Shown: positions 8,525 to 17,860, counted from the first letter of the stretch. The stretch is DNA of 64,000 nucleotides from Rhizobium sp. FKL33 (GCF_005222915.1 NZ_STFX01000054.1:45166-109165), one strand, 5' to 3'. The notes: generated by a model not told the origin, from the sequence alone. Numbers and translations: made by a program.

Positions 8525-8624
8525 CTTTATCGCCGACATCAGGCCGCAGGGGAGAAACTACGGCTGGAAGACGTCGGGCGGATGTCCGAAGGCAAACCGA
8601 CGGTAGATCCTGTCGACGGCAAGG

Positions 8625-8652
8625 CTCCTCTTCCTTGCCGTCAAGACTCCGG
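8625..8652. repeat. 10-bp perfect inverted repeat downstream of the dioxygenase gene
   Basis: GACGGCAAGG (8625-8634) and CCTTGCCGTC (8643-8652) flank an 8-base loop. No T-run follows on either strand, so it may be a 3'-end stabilising hairpin rather than an intrinsic terminator. Confidence 0.45.
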
Positions 8653-8710
8653 GGTTGCCTCGGTCCATCGGCCGCGCCGATCGGTCGGCGGCGCGGTCGA
8701 AGCTCAGTGG

Positions 8711-9904
8711 TCAGGTCAGCTTCTTCTCCGACTGCGCGGCGAGCGCTTTGGAGAAGTCATCCGGCGACATGTCGGAGGCGAGCGCCTCGCGGAACAACTG
8801 CGCCTGCGTCTTCGGCGCCAAACCGCCGAGCGGCGGATCGCGGTCGAGATTGGTCGGGAAAGAATAGCCCTCCGCGCAGGAGGCGATGGCGTTGTCGGCT
8901 GCCGCCTGGCTGATGCGGCCACCGGCGAGCATCGCCTTCAGCGCCGGATAGAGCGCTGCCGACATCTTTTCGCGCCCGACCGTTTCCATCGCCCGACCAA
9001 AGGCCGAAGAGACCTGCAGGAGATTAGCGGTGCGGAGAATGTTCTCCGAGCGGTTGGTTCCCGCCGCATGGATGAGCGCCGGATTGAAGAAGACCACATC
9101 GCCCTTTTCCAGCGGCAGTTGGACATGATGGGCGGTGAAGTAATCCTGAAACTCCTGCCGCGCCGAGACGAGATAGCCGAGCGGATAGATCTGGCTATAG
9201 GGCAGGAACAGCGTCGGGCCGCTTTCGAGCGGCATGTCGCAATGGGCGACGGCGCCCTGCAGCGTCAGCACCGGCGAGAGGTGATGTACATGGGCGGGAT
9301 AGCGCTCGATCTCGGCGGCCGACTGGAAGCCGAGATGATAATCGCGGTGGAATTTCTGCGCCGCGCCGCCCGGATTGACCCGATTGACCTGCGCCGTCAT
9401 CTGGTAATGCGGGCCGAGCCAGGCTTCGGAAGCGAGCGCGATGATGGCGTTGCCGTAATACTGCGCGAAATTCTCGGCGTTGGCGAGGCAGTGCTTTTCC
9501 AGCGAATTCCAGATGCGGTCATTGGCGCCGGGCTTGGCGAAATGATCGCCGCCGCCGGTCTTGCTGCGATGCTGCTCCTCGATGATCTCAGCAAAGATCT
9601 GGGTGGCGCGATCGATTGTCCCGAGATCGGTGAAGGCGCGCTTGAAGACGGCGACGCCGGGGCCATGGGCGAAGACTTCGCAGATTTCGGCGAGAACGTC
9701 GCGCCGCCCCTCCTCCGTCGCGCAGGCGTCGGCGATGCGCTGGGCGTCGTAGATCAGCACATTCCTCTCGGCCGCGCTGGCATGCGGGTAGTCAGTGGGA
9801 TCGGTGGTCTGGCTGATCAGCGAGATGAAATCGTCGAGATCGCAATCGGTTTCGCGATACCAGACGCGGTTCGCGCGCATGGCTTTCGGATTGTCGGTCT
9901 TCAT
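8711..9904 (-). CDS. Phytanoyl-CoA dioxygenase (PhyH)-family Fe(II)/2-oxoglutarate oxygenase
   Basis: The 397-residue protein carries the PhyH facial triad: HRD at 186-188 (KFHRDYHLGF), a distal His279 in NPALIHAAGTNRS, and the following Arg that would bind 2-oxoglutarate. ATG 9904 follows GGAGGAG; longer in-frame starts lack a site. The family hydroxylates acyl-CoAs and diverse small molecules, and the N-terminal 100 residues are not a recognised domain. It is divergent from a LacI-type repressor 102 bp away, which probably controls it. Substrate unknown. Confidence 0.85.
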   Translation of the reverse strand: MKTDNPKAMRANRVWYRETDCDLDDFISLISQTTDPTDYPHASAAERNVLIYDAQRIADACATEEGRRDVLAEICEVFAHGPGVAVFKRAFTDLGTIDRATQIFAEIIEEQHRSKTGGGDHFAKPGANDRIWNSLEKHCLANAENFAQYYGNAIIALASEAWLGPHYQMTAQVNRVNPGGAAQKFHRDYHLGFQSAAEIERYPAHVHHLSPVLTLQGAVAHCDMPLESGPTLFLPYSQIYPLGYLVSARQEFQDYFTAHHVQLPLEKGDVVFFNPALIHAAGTNRSENILRTANLLQVSSAFGRAMETVGREKMSAALYPALKAMLAGGRISQAAADNAIASCAEGYSFPTNLDRDPPLGGLAPKTQAQLFREALASDMSPDDFSKALAAQSEKKLT

Positions 9905-9953
9905 GGGCTCCTCCCTGAGCTTGACGAATGTGAGTTCAGTATAGGCGCGGCCC

Positions 9954-9994
9954 GTGCTAGGCACAGGGGCAGGATCCATCAAAAATCCATCAAA
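9954..9994. promoter_or_regulatory. Candidate LacI operator and tandem decamer repeat
   Basis: GTGC-TAG-GCAC (9954-9964) is a short palindrome of LacI-operator type. Just after it, ATCCATCAAA occurs twice 11 bp apart (9974-9983 and 9985-9994). Both lie between the divergent PhyH and LacI genes. Confidence 0.35.
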
Positions 9995-10006
9995 TCGAGG
10001 CGCGCC

Positions 10007-11020
10007 ATGGCGCATGACTTTCTGATCAAGGACATCGCTTTTCAGGCCGGGCTATCGACCGCCACCGTCGACCGGGTCATCAACGGGCGCGGCGGCGTGC
10101 GGCGGCAGACGATGAGCCGGGTTCAGGCGGCGATCGACGAATTGAAGCAGCAGGAACAGGCGCAGGCGCTGACCGGCCGGACCTATGTGTTCGACGTGAT
10201 CATGGAGACGCCGGACCGGTTCTCGACAGCGGTGCGACAGGCTTTCGAGCAGGAGGCGGCGATCTCGCCGCCGGCGGTGTTGCGGGCGCGTTTTCACTTT
10301 TCCGAACGGATCGAGGATGCGGCGCTGGTCAAGCTTTTGGCGCGGGTGCGCAATCGCGGCAGCCATGGCGTGGTGCTGAAGGCGGCGGATACGCCTGCCG
10401 TCAACCAGGCGGTGGCGGATCTTGCCAAGGCGGGCATTCCGGTGGTCACCATCGCCACCGATCTGCCGGGCTCAGAGCGAATCGCCTATGTCGGCGCCGA
10501 CAATCTCGCCGCCGGGGAAACGGCGGCCTATCTGATCGGCTCGACGCTTTCCGAGGGCGCGGTGCTGGTGACCTTGTCCTCCAGCCGGTTCCGCGGCGAG
10601 GAACAGCGGATCGAAGGCTTTCGCGGATTGCTCGCAGCGCGCTGGCCGCAGCTTAGCATCGTCGAGGCGAGCGAAGGCTATGGCCGGGACGCGGCGACGG
10701 GCGAGATCGTGCGCGCCGCCCTGCTCCAGAACGCCGATGTCAACGCCGTCTATTCGATCGGCGGCGGCAACCGGTCGATCCTTGCCGCCTTCGACGCGCT
10801 CGGCAGGACGGTGGAGTGCTTCGTGGCGCATGATCTTGATGAAGACAACCGCCATCTGCTCGCCGAGGAGCGCGTGAATTTCGTGCTGTGGCACGATCTG
10901 CGCCGCGACGCGGGTTCGGTGTTTCGCGCCTTTCTCGACTGGCACAAAAAAATCGGCCCCGATCAGGGGCCGATTCTGTCGAAACTCGATGTTGTGACGC
11001 CGTTCAACGCGCCGGTTTAG
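10007..11020 (+). CDS. LacI-family transcriptional regulator
   Basis: The 337-residue protein has a LacI helix-turn-helix (about 6-30; IKDIAFQAGLSTATVDRVIN) and a periplasmic sugar-binding-like effector domain. ATG 10007 follows GAGG by six bases. It is divergent from the PhyH-type oxygenase, its likely target with the downstream SDR gene. Its 3' end overlaps the stop of the convergent efflux gene (11017-11020), and codons for its C-terminus contain a perfect terminator hairpin reading on the opposite strand. Its ligand is unknown. Confidence 0.88.
   Translation: MAHDFLIKDIAFQAGLSTATVDRVINGRGGVRRQTMSRVQAAIDELKQQEQAQALTGRTYVFDVIMETPDRFSTAVRQAFEQEAAISPPAVLRARFHFSERIEDAALVKLLARVRNRGSHGVVLKAADTPAVNQAVADLAKAGIPVVTIATDLPGSERIAYVGADNLAAGETAAYLIGSTLSEGAVLVTLSSSRFRGEEQRIEGFRGLLAARWPQLSIVEASEGYGRDAATGEIVRAALLQNADVNAVYSIGGGNRSILAAFDALGRTVECFVAHDLDEDNRHLLAEERVNFVLWHDLRRDAGSVFRAFLDWHKKIGPDQGPILSKLDVVTPFNAPV
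10946..10975 (-). terminator. Intrinsic terminator of the efflux gene, embedded in lacI coding sequence
   Basis: AATCGGCCCC (10951-10960) and GGGGCCGATT (10966-10975) pair perfectly around GATCA. Seven A residues at 10946-10952 give a T-run after the stem on the minus strand, so it terminates transcription from the convergent efflux gene while also encoding lacI residues (HKKIGPDQGPI). Confidence 0.8.
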
Positions 11021-12408
11021 TTGGACGCCAGCACCGGCTCGTCGCCGGCCCAGCCGCCGCCGAGCGCCTGGCAGAGCGCGATATAGTTGAGCGCCAGCTG
11101 CTGCGAGCTCTGGGCCAGCTGCAGATCCGCCGAATAGAGCGAACCCTGCGCCGTCAGCACGTCGGAGAATTCGGTGTTGCCGGCGTCGTAGAGCTGCTGG
11201 GCGAGTTCCAGCGCGCGGCGATATTCCTGGACCGCGACAGAGAGACGCGAATAGTGCTCGCGCTCCTTGCGCAGCGCCACAAGCGCATCCTCGACATCCT
11301 TGACCGCCGTCAGAACCGCGCTCTTATAGGCGAGATACTGCACCTTGGCGGTGGACTTGTTGAGGTCGACCGCCGCCTTGAGCGTGCCCTGGTTGAAGAT
11401 CGGGATATTGACGGAGGGGCCGAAGCTCCAGCCGGTCACGGTCGCGCTCTGGGTCTTCGCCGGTCCGATGTTGCCGGACAGGGTGATGGTGGGCAGACGA
11501 TCAGCCTCGGCGACGCCGATATCGGCCAAGGCGTAGTTCAGCTCCTGCTCGGCCTGACGGACATCGGGACGATTGCGCAGGAGATCGGCGGGAACGCCTT
11601 CGTTGAACTTCACCTTCGGACGCTTGATCGCGTTGTATTTGGTGAAGAGGTTGTCGAGCGCCGCCGGCTCCTTGCCGAGCAGGATGGCGATCTGATTGAT
11701 GTATTGCAGGCGCGCCTGCTCGAGCTGCGGAATGTCCGCGGCGGTCAGCGCGGCCTGAGCAGAGGCCTGGGCTTCATCCAGCGCGCTCGCCGAGCCGGCT
11801 TCCAGCTTCGCCTTGGTGATCTGGGTGGTGTTGTTCTGGACAGCCAGAGACTTCTTGGCGATCTCGATCTGCCGGCCAGTGCCTTGGGCGTTCATATAGG
11901 CAGTCGCGATGTCGGCGATCACGGTCAGGCGGGCGTCGTTCAGGCCCTCCTTGGCGGATTCGATATTGGCCTTTTCACGTTGCGACGTCTTGGCCCATCC
12001 AAACGGGTTGAGCGTCCAAGAGCCCGACAGCTGCGCGGAATTGGTGGTGTAGTCTTGCGACGGAGCGCCATGCGGGTTGGTGTGGTTGCGGGTCACGGAT
12101 CCATCCACGCCGCCGCTCGGCAGATATCCGCCGATATTCACCCGAGCGGTGATCCGCGCCTGACGCACCCGCTCACGGGCGGTCTCGACGCTCAGGTTCT
12201 GAGCCAGCGCTTCATCGACCAGACGATTGAGGTTGGAATCGCCGAAATTCGCCCACCAGCTCGTGGTCGGCTGAATGGTTTCGCCCTTTTTCGTCACATT
12301 TTCCTTGTAATGGGGCGTCAAGGCGATGTCGGGCCCAGCAATGAAATTGGTGCTGCAGGACGACATCAGGGCTGCGAAAGCGGCCAGCGCGACAAGATTT
12401 TTCGACAT
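11017..12408 (-). CDS. NodT-family outer-membrane efflux lipoprotein (TolC-like)
   Basis: The 463-residue protein begins with a lipoprotein signal (LMSSC, acylated Cys18) and has two outer-membrane efflux repeats characteristic of the OprM/CusC/NodT family: NLNRLVDEALAQNLSVETAR near the start, RNRPDVRQAEQEL in the middle, and the matching second repeat. It would form the trimeric outer-membrane duct for an RND or ABC pump. No pump or membrane-fusion gene is adjacent, so it is an orphan outer-membrane component. The leader contains a small hairpin, TTCCGC-TCAT-GCGGAA (12468-12483). Confidence 0.9.
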   Translation of the reverse strand: MSKNLVALAAFAALMSSCSTNFIAGPDIALTPHYKENVTKKGETIQPTTSWWANFGDSNLNRLVDEALAQNLSVETARERVRQARITARVNIGGYLPSGGVDGSVTRNHTNPHGAPSQDYTTNSAQLSGSWTLNPFGWAKTSQREKANIESAKEGLNDARLTVIADIATAYMNAQGTGRQIEIAKKSLAVQNNTTQITKAKLEAGSASALDEAQASAQAALTAADIPQLEQARLQYINQIAILLGKEPAALDNLFTKYNAIKRPKVKFNEGVPADLLRNRPDVRQAEQELNYALADIGVAEADRLPTITLSGNIGPAKTQSATVTGWSFGPSVNIPIFNQGTLKAAVDLNKSTAKVQYLAYKSAVLTAVKDVEDALVALRKEREHYSRLSVAVQEYRRALELAQQLYDAGNTEFSDVLTAQGSLYSADLQLAQSSQQLALNYIALCQALGGGWAGDEPVLASN

Positions 12409-12957
12409 GGATCAGACGAACTCCTGATCCCCAGGAATCATTCCCCGAGGCATTGTGAAATGCGATCCTTCCGCTCATGCGGAAAAACGCGAACCTAACT
12501 AGATGCTGGCGAGCCAGCCGGCGTGAACGCCACACCCGTCACATGACGCAATACATGCAGCGCGACTTCCCCCCGCGCCGAGTTCCGGAACCATACTCTT
12601 TTATTCAGCGCGGATGACAGGAATTCAACAAAAATTTAAGATTTGTCCACACGGGCCTGAAGGGGCGCATCCGCGCCACACCCGGTGATTCGGTCGCTTT
12701 TTCACGCGGAAGCTTTCAAGGCCTTTCGCAACTGCGCAGGAAATCCACCGCGTTTACTATTCATGCTTATGAATTTAATCAAAATCGACGCTGACTGACG
12801 CCGATCGAGGACTACGGCGACTTATATGTTTTTTGCGCGGGAATGTTGCCGATTTGTCACGAATTTAGCGGTTCCGAACACGACGGTGGACTGCTCCGCC
12901 GTCGAATCATCGGAAAAACGGGCCGCCGCATCGGCGACCCGCGGTCACTCGGAGATC
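12409..12957. other. Long intergenic region upstream of the efflux gene
   Basis: No supported gene. It contains the leader and promoter of the efflux gene on the minus strand, several AT-rich patches (12600-12640 and 12760-12790), and near the right end a 9-bp stem GACGGTGGA-CTGC-TCCGCCGTC with one wobble pair (around 12879-12905), which may terminate the small gene to its right. A frame open across 12826-13488 has no RBS and unnatural composition. Confidence 0.4.
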
Positions 12958-13146
12958 TCAGGCGGCGGCGAGCGGCTGCATGGATTTAAGCCGCGCCAGC
13001 GCCCCGCGGAGTTCCGACACCGAATTGAAGACGGCGTCGTCGAGATCCATCACATGATATTTGACGGCCATGAACTTGACCTTGCCGTCCTGGTGAAGCG
13101 CGACGCCGACCGGCTGTCCCGCATGTTCGATCACTTGTTTTTCCAT
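12958..13146 (-). CDS. 62-residue hypothetical protein
   Basis: This short protein begins MEKQVIEHAGQPVGVALHQD and ends in Ala-rich LKSMQPLAAA. ATG 13146 follows GGAAGGA by about seven bases. The sequence looks like a small beta-rich domain (GVALHQDGKVKFMAVKYHVM) followed by a helix (SVSELRGALARLKSM), with no membrane segment. No family is recognised with confidence. It is isolated, with long non-coding DNA on both sides, so it is probably monocistronic. Confidence 0.6.
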   Translation of the reverse strand: MEKQVIEHAGQPVGVALHQDGKVKFMAVKYHVMDLDDAVFNSVSELRGALARLKSMQPLAAA

Positions 13147-13953
13147 GGCATTCCTTCCCATTGCGCCTGTGTTGCAGGTCGCTCTGTTGTTCTGCTGAGG
13201 ACTGGCGTCGCTAAAGCGCGGAAAACCCGCGCAAACGACTGTTTCCGGAACAGTCGGCCGTCATGGAGCGGCCCCAAGAAGAAGCGGAACGATCATCGAT
13301 CTTCATTCCCTTGTCTCCCTGTTAACATTGCAAACTTCGCGGCGGTCGGAGCGCCGCGAACGAGGGGAGATATGGTCATGGAAAAGGACTTTTCAATGAC
13401 CCAGATCAAACCTGGGCGCCCGAGCGCTAAATCGCCGAAAGTTCTGCATTTTCGAACAGTTTTTTTACGGCGCCGCGTTGCGAAATAGATGGATTTCACG
13501 TAATTGTGAGCCACGGCTTTCCCATGTCATAAATCGACCGTATTTCAACTGCTTGGAGTTGGAGGAGGACGGCGTGGAAAGGTCGCCTCATGCGCCTCTC
13601 GTCAAGCTCGCGCATATCCCTTGCCGCCGCACCGGCGGTGGCGCCCTGTCGTGTCACGACGCGGCGTCGGTCCGGTGAGAGATGTCGGCAGCCGGATAGT
13701 TGCGCCCACTTGGGAGGATGCGCGTGACGGCAACGGAATGATGGGGAATGCAAGGGGCACATCGGACAATTTGCTTGCCGGACGCTGCGAAGGCAGCCGG
13801 CGGTTTCATGGGATATCCACACCACCTATGGAACCTGCGCCGGCAATGGCGCGTTGTGAACGCAAATTCGACAGACTCTTGCCAGAAACCTACACTATTG
13901 ATCGACAACACCAGATTCGTCCCTAGCAGCTTGCGTCTTACGGGTTCCAGAAC
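13147..13953. other. Long gene-poor region upstream of the EPS locus
   Basis: About 800 bp without a confident gene. It holds a perfect inverted repeat CGACTGTT-TCCGG-AACAGTCG (13236-13256), a GC-rich inverted repeat around 13340-13358, a 38-codon frame described separately, and a 34-codon GTG frame (13574-13678) preceded by GGAGGAGGA but otherwise unconvincing. The leader and promoter of the EPS run must lie at the right end; I cannot place its -10/-35. Confidence 0.4.
13372..13488 (+). CDS. Possible 38-residue basic peptide
   Basis: ATG 13372 is preceded closely by GAGGGGAGA, a strong ribosome-binding site, and opens a frame of 38 codons rich in Lys and Arg (MVMEKDFSMTQIKPGRPSAK at the start, ending FLRRRVAK). 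No family is recognised. The position between two long non-coding stretches and the good RBS are the only support. It may be spurious. Confidence 0.25.
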   Translation: MVMEKDFSMTQIKPGRPSAKSPKVLHFRTVFLRRRVAK

Positions 13954-15231
13954 ATGACGATGAATGCCTCGCCGACCAACTTCTCTCGCGCCGCTTCGGC
14001 GGAGATGACCGATATCCAAGGAAAGAAGGTCCTGATTTACGGGATGAACTTCTCGCCTGAGATCGCGGGCGTCGGCAAATACACGGGCGAAATCGCCGAA
14101 TATCTGAGCGGCCAGAAGGCCGATGTCACCGTTGTGACGACGCCCCCGCATTATCCCGGCTGGGCGGTTCGCGACGGCTACCAGAACGCCTATTCGGTGG
14201 AAAGCCGCAACGGCATGAAGGTGTTTCGCGTGCCGCTCTTCCTCAAGGAGAATATGGGCGGGATCTGGCGCCTGATCGCGCCTCTGTCCTTCGCGCTGAC
14301 ATCGGCGCCGGTGACGCTGTGGCGCATCCTGCGCCATCGCCCGGATATCGTCATCTGCATCGAGCCGACGCTGTTTGCCGCCCCGCTCGCCATTCTCGCC
14401 GCCAAGGCGGTGGGCGCGCGCACCGTGCTGCATTCGCAGGACCTCGAAGTCGACGCCGCCTTTGCCGTGGGCCATCTTAAAGCGAACAAGTGGCTGAAGA
14501 AGGCCGCATTCATGTTCGAGAAGGCCACGCTGAAGGCGTTCGACCGCATCATCACCATTTCTGAACGGATGGCGGGCAAGCTGGTCGAGAAGACCGGCAA
14601 TCCGGAACAGGTCGTGATCGTCCGTAACTGGGTCGACCTCGAACATATCTATCCGCTCGGTCGCACCTCGGCCTATCGCCAGGAACTCGGCTATGCCGAC
14701 GACGATTTCATCGTGCTCTATTCCGGCAATATCGGCGCCAAGCAGGGCCTCGATACGCTGCTGGAATCGGCCCGCAAGCTCGAAGACAGCCATCGCAAGA
14801 TCAAGTTCGTGGTGGCGGGCGAAGGCCCGGCGAAGAAGTCGCTGATGGCGAAATATGGCAGCCTGAGCAATGTGCAGTTTCTGCCGTTCCAGCCCTATGA
14901 GCGCTTCAACGAATTCATGAACCTCGCCAGCCTGCATGCGCTGCCGCAGGAGCGCGGCGCAGCCGACCTCGTGCTGCCGTCCAAGCTCGGCGGCATGCTG
15001 GCCTCCGGCGCGCCTGTGGTGGTGACCGCCGACATGGGCACGGAGCTCGCCAACTTCCTCGGCGACAGCGCGCTGATCACCCCGCCCGGCGATGTCGAGG
15101 CGCTGACCCGCGCCATTCAGAACGCGTCCAAGGGCGACCGCGAAGATTACAAGGATCGTCGCGCCGATCTGTCCCGCAAACTGTCCAAGCAGGACGGCTG
15201 CATCCTGTTCATCAACGCCGTCACGGGCTGA
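13954..15231 (+). CDS. WcaI-type family 4 glycosyltransferase
   Basis: The 425-residue GT-B glycosyltransferase has the WcaI opening KVLIYGMNFSPEIAGVGKYT (about 25-44), TTPPHYPGW, HSQDLEVDAA, and the donor-site region VLYSGNIGAKQGLDTLLESA with a late LPSKLGGMLASGAPVV. WcaI-type enzymes add a sugar to a lipid-linked repeat-unit precursor on the cytoplasmic face. It is the first gene of a six-gene run ending at 20878; the flippase starts five bases after its stop. The RBS is weak and an ATG at 13960 is possible. Confidence 0.87.
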   Translation: MTMNASPTNFSRAASAEMTDIQGKKVLIYGMNFSPEIAGVGKYTGEIAEYLSGQKADVTVVTTPPHYPGWAVRDGYQNAYSVESRNGMKVFRVPLFLKENMGGIWRLIAPLSFALTSAPVTLWRILRHRPDIVICIEPTLFAAPLAILAAKAVGARTVLHSQDLEVDAAFAVGHLKANKWLKKAAFMFEKATLKAFDRIITISERMAGKLVEKTGNPEQVVIVRNWVDLEHIYPLGRTSAYRQELGYADDDFIVLYSGNIGAKQGLDTLLESARKLEDSHRKIKFVVAGEGPAKKSLMAKYGSLSNVQFLPFQPYERFNEFMNLASLHALPQERGAADLVLPSKLGGMLASGAPVVVTADMGTELANFLGDSALITPPGDVEALTRAIQNASKGDREDYKDRRADLSRKLSKQDGCILFINAVTG

Positions 15232-15236
15232 GCCCG

Positions 15237-16508
15237 ATGCCGCAATCCGGTTCGACCGAGCAAGGCGCCTTTCGGCGCCTTCTCAATTTGGGCCTGTTGA
15301 TCGGCGGCTTCGGCGCCGGCCAAGGCTCCATCTTTCTCGCCCAGTCCTATCTCGTCGCCACGGGCCGCACCGAGCTTCTGGCGATGTTCGGCACGCATTT
15401 CTCTTTCGCCATGCTCGGCATCATCGCCGTCGAGGCGGGATCGCTGACGATTCTCGCGGCGCAGATCGCAAGGCTGCTGCATTCGGGCGGCGAAAGGCGC
15501 GACCTCTGGCGGCTCTACTGGGAAACGACAGCCTTCCGCGTCACCATGGCGGCGCTGCTGATCCTCGGCTCGCTGCTGACGGTCGCCTGGCTGCCCCTGC
15601 CCGATTTTTCACGCGCTTATGTGGTCTCGATCCTACCGGCCTTCGCGGTCTGGGCCTTCAACGGCGCCGGCTTTCTCGACGGGTTGCAGAAGAGCGGCGT
15701 GAGCGGCGTCACCGGCGCGATCGCCTATGTCGCATCCGCCGCAGCGCTGGCGCTGTCGCTCGATCTCGATCCTGAGACGGCGGGCTATGTCACGGGCGGC
15801 GCGCTGAGCTTCGGCTATGCCGTCACCGTGCTGACCCAATTCATCGCGCTCTCGGCCTTCGGCTGGCGTCCCGCCTGGGCGCGACCGAGCGCCGGCGGCA
15901 TCCGCAAGGCCTTCATCGAGGAAAGCTCGATGCTGATGGGCCTCCTGCCCGGCCAGCTTTATTTCCGCGCCCAACTGGCGATCTCCTCGCTGTTTCTTGG
16001 CGCGACGGCGACGGCCATGCTGGTCTACGCCAAGCAGATCGTCGGCGCGGCGAGCCAGGTGGCGGCCTTCGCACGCCGCATCGAATTCCCCCGCATGGTG
16101 CAGGCGCTGGAGCGCAATCCCTCGCTCGGCGTGGGATCGCTGATGATGATGCAGAAGGGCTCCTTCGCCATCGCCGGCGTGCTGTTCGCCGGCGTGGTGG
16201 CGACGAGTTTCGTCGTTCGGGCGCTGGGCTCGGGCTTCAGCGTCGAGGCCTGGACCTTCCTCGCGCTGTTTTCGGTGACGATCCTCAGCGAATCCGTCGG
16301 ACAAGGGCTGGTGCAATGCCTGTTCGCCCGCGGACGCATTCATGGCGCCGGTCTGGCGCGGCTGACGGCGGTGGTCGCGGCAACGCTCTTCGGGTATGTT
16401 ATGGCGCGCAGCCTCGGACCGCAGGTCTTCATCCTGTCCGATCTGCTGTCGCATACGCTGGTGATATCGCTGACATTCATCTGGCTTAAGAGGAGCGCTC
16501 GGTCCTGA
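15237..16508 (+). CDS. Polysaccharide repeat-unit flippase (Wzx-like, MOP superfamily)
   Basis: This 423-residue polytopic membrane protein has about 10-12 hydrophobic helices in the pattern of polysaccharide transporters. It lies between a glycosyltransferase and a putative polymerase, so it would flip undecaprenyl-linked repeat units to the periplasm. Its TGA overlaps the ATG of the polymerase gene by one base (16508), showing translational coupling. Sequence identity to any named Wzx cannot be judged by eye. The role is inferred from topology and context. Confidence 0.78.
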   Translation: MPQSGSTEQGAFRRLLNLGLLIGGFGAGQGSIFLAQSYLVATGRTELLAMFGTHFSFAMLGIIAVEAGSLTILAAQIARLLHSGGERRDLWRLYWETTAFRVTMAALLILGSLLTVAWLPLPDFSRAYVVSILPAFAVWAFNGAGFLDGLQKSGVSGVTGAIAYVASAAALALSLDLDPETAGYVTGGALSFGYAVTVLTQFIALSAFGWRPAWARPSAGGIRKAFIEESSMLMGLLPGQLYFRAQLAISSLFLGATATAMLVYAKQIVGAASQVAAFARRIEFPRMVQALERNPSLGVGSLMMMQKGSFAIAGVLFAGVVATSFVVRALGSGFSVEAWTFLALFSVTILSESVGQGLVQCLFARGRIHGAGLARLTAVVAATLFGYVMARSLGPQVFILSDLLSHTLVISLTFIWLKRSARS

Positions 16509-17860
16509 TGACGGCGGAGACACCCCCGGAAACACCGATGGGCGGAGGTGTGGCGGCGCGGCTTTCGCGGATGGAGCCGTTTACGCTTTTTCTCTCCGGC
16601 TTCATCCTGCTCTATGGGGCGGTGTCGCTGCTGCTCGAACATGGGGCTGGGATCATCGGCTTCGCCAAGGCGCCCTACCTCAACGCCGCCTCCTATCTCT
16701 ATGCGCTCGGCTTCGTGGGTGCGGGGCTTGTGCTCAACAAGGTGACGATCCGCTTCTTCCTGCCGCATCCCTATGCGATCCTGTTTCTGCTCACCGGTTT
16801 CATCGCCGCCGTCACCGGCATACTGAACGGCAACGCCCAGCAATATATCGTCGCCTGGAGCCTCTATTTCGTCACTGCTGTTCTGGTGTTCCAGTTCTTC
16901 CGCAATCCGCGGACGGAAAGCCTGGCCGATACGGTGGTGAAACTTCTCTATTCGCCGCCCTTCCTGGCGATTGCGCTGGTCTTCGCCTTTCTCTCGGTGT
17001 TCAACAAGGACAATCACTACCAGTATATGCTGTTCGAGGTGATCGCCCTTTACGGCATGCTGATCCGGCCGAGGCTCGTCGACAAGGCGTTCGGCGCCGT
17101 CATCTATCTCTTGATCCATCTCGGCTCGAATGACGGTTTCGTGCAAGTTGAGATCAACCGCGCCTCGATCCTGGCGGTGGGCTCGATCGGCGTGCTCTAC
17201 CTCCTGTCGCGCCGGCACCTGGTGGTGCTGTTCTTCCTGATCTTCGCTGCGCTGGGGACCATCGGCTATGCGCTGTCGCTCGACGACGAGACGGTCGAGA
17301 CGCTGCCGCGCAACATCAAGGAAGCCATCATGCTGATGAAGGGAGACGACGTTTACAACCACGTCTCCTCCTATCAGCGGGTCTATGAAGGCCAGAAGGT
17401 GATGGAGGATTATCGCGACGCCACAGATACCGAATGGCTGTTCGGCATGGGGCTCGGCCGCACCGTGGACATGACCGGCGCCGCCGACAAGACGCCCGGG
17501 CAACATGCGCTGCTCGGCGCGACGGAAGTGCACAATATCCACTTCCTGCATTACGCCATCTTCCACAAATTCGGCTTTGCGGGGCTAGCGCTGGTGGGCG
17601 GCCTGATCCTCACGGTGTTCTCGATGTTCTTCGCCGACCTGTTCCGCGGACGGCTCGACGACATCTCCCTGTTCTTCTATTTCTATCTCATCTACACCAT
17701 CGTCTTTGCTTTTCCGGCGTCGAACTTCCTGATCGCCAATCCGCTCTGGCCGGCCTTTTTCGGAATGCTGACGCTGATGCGGCTGAGACGCCGGCAGAAT
17801 GCCGCAGCTTTTGACACAGCCGGCCCGGTCTGGCAGGAAAAGCCGATGGAACCGACTTAA
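16508..17860 (+). CDS. Putative polysaccharide polymerase (Wzy-like membrane protein)
   Basis: The 450-residue protein has about 10-12 predicted transmembrane segments and one long hydrophilic stretch (about 270-350) carrying SSYQRVYEGQKVMEDYRDAT and a His-containing segment HNIHFLHYAIFHKFG. That is the usual form of O-antigen/EPS polymerases, with a large periplasmic loop. It overlaps the flippase stop by one base. Wzy proteins are poorly conserved, so the call rests on topology and on its place between flippase and modification genes. Confidence 0.72.
   Translation: MTAETPPETPMGGGVAARLSRMEPFTLFLSGFILLYGAVSLLLEHGAGIIGFAKAPYLNAASYLYALGFVGAGLVLNKVTIRFFLPHPYAILFLLTGFIAAVTGILNGNAQQYIVAWSLYFVTAVLVFQFFRNPRTESLADTVVKLLYSPPFLAIALVFAFLSVFNKDNHYQYMLFEVIALYGMLIRPRLVDKAFGAVIYLLIHLGSNDGFVQVEINRASILAVGSIGVLYLLSRRHLVVLFFLIFAALGTIGYALSLDDETVETLPRNIKEAIMLMKGDDVYNHVSSYQRVYEGQKVMEDYRDATDTEWLFGMGLGRTVDMTGAADKTPGQHALLGATEVHNIHFLHYAIFHKFGFAGLALVGGLILTVFSMFFADLFRGRLDDISLFFYFYLIYTIVFAFPASNFLIANPLWPAFFGMLTLMRLRRRQNAAAFDTAGPVWQEKPMEPT

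Noticed and set aside
8582-10006. Long upstream extension of the LacI frame
   Set aside because: It is antisense to the PhyH-family gene. The LacI helix-turn-helix begins right after ATG 10007, which has a good ribosome-binding site.
12826-13488. 220-codon plus-strand frame
   Set aside because: No RBS, unnatural composition, antisense to a better small gene with GGAAGGA. Only its last 38 codons have an RBS and are listed with low confidence.
13654-14937. 427-codon minus-strand frame over the first EPS glycosyltransferase
   Set aside because: The plus-strand WcaI-type gene has clear motifs; the minus frame is its shadow and runs into non-coding DNA.
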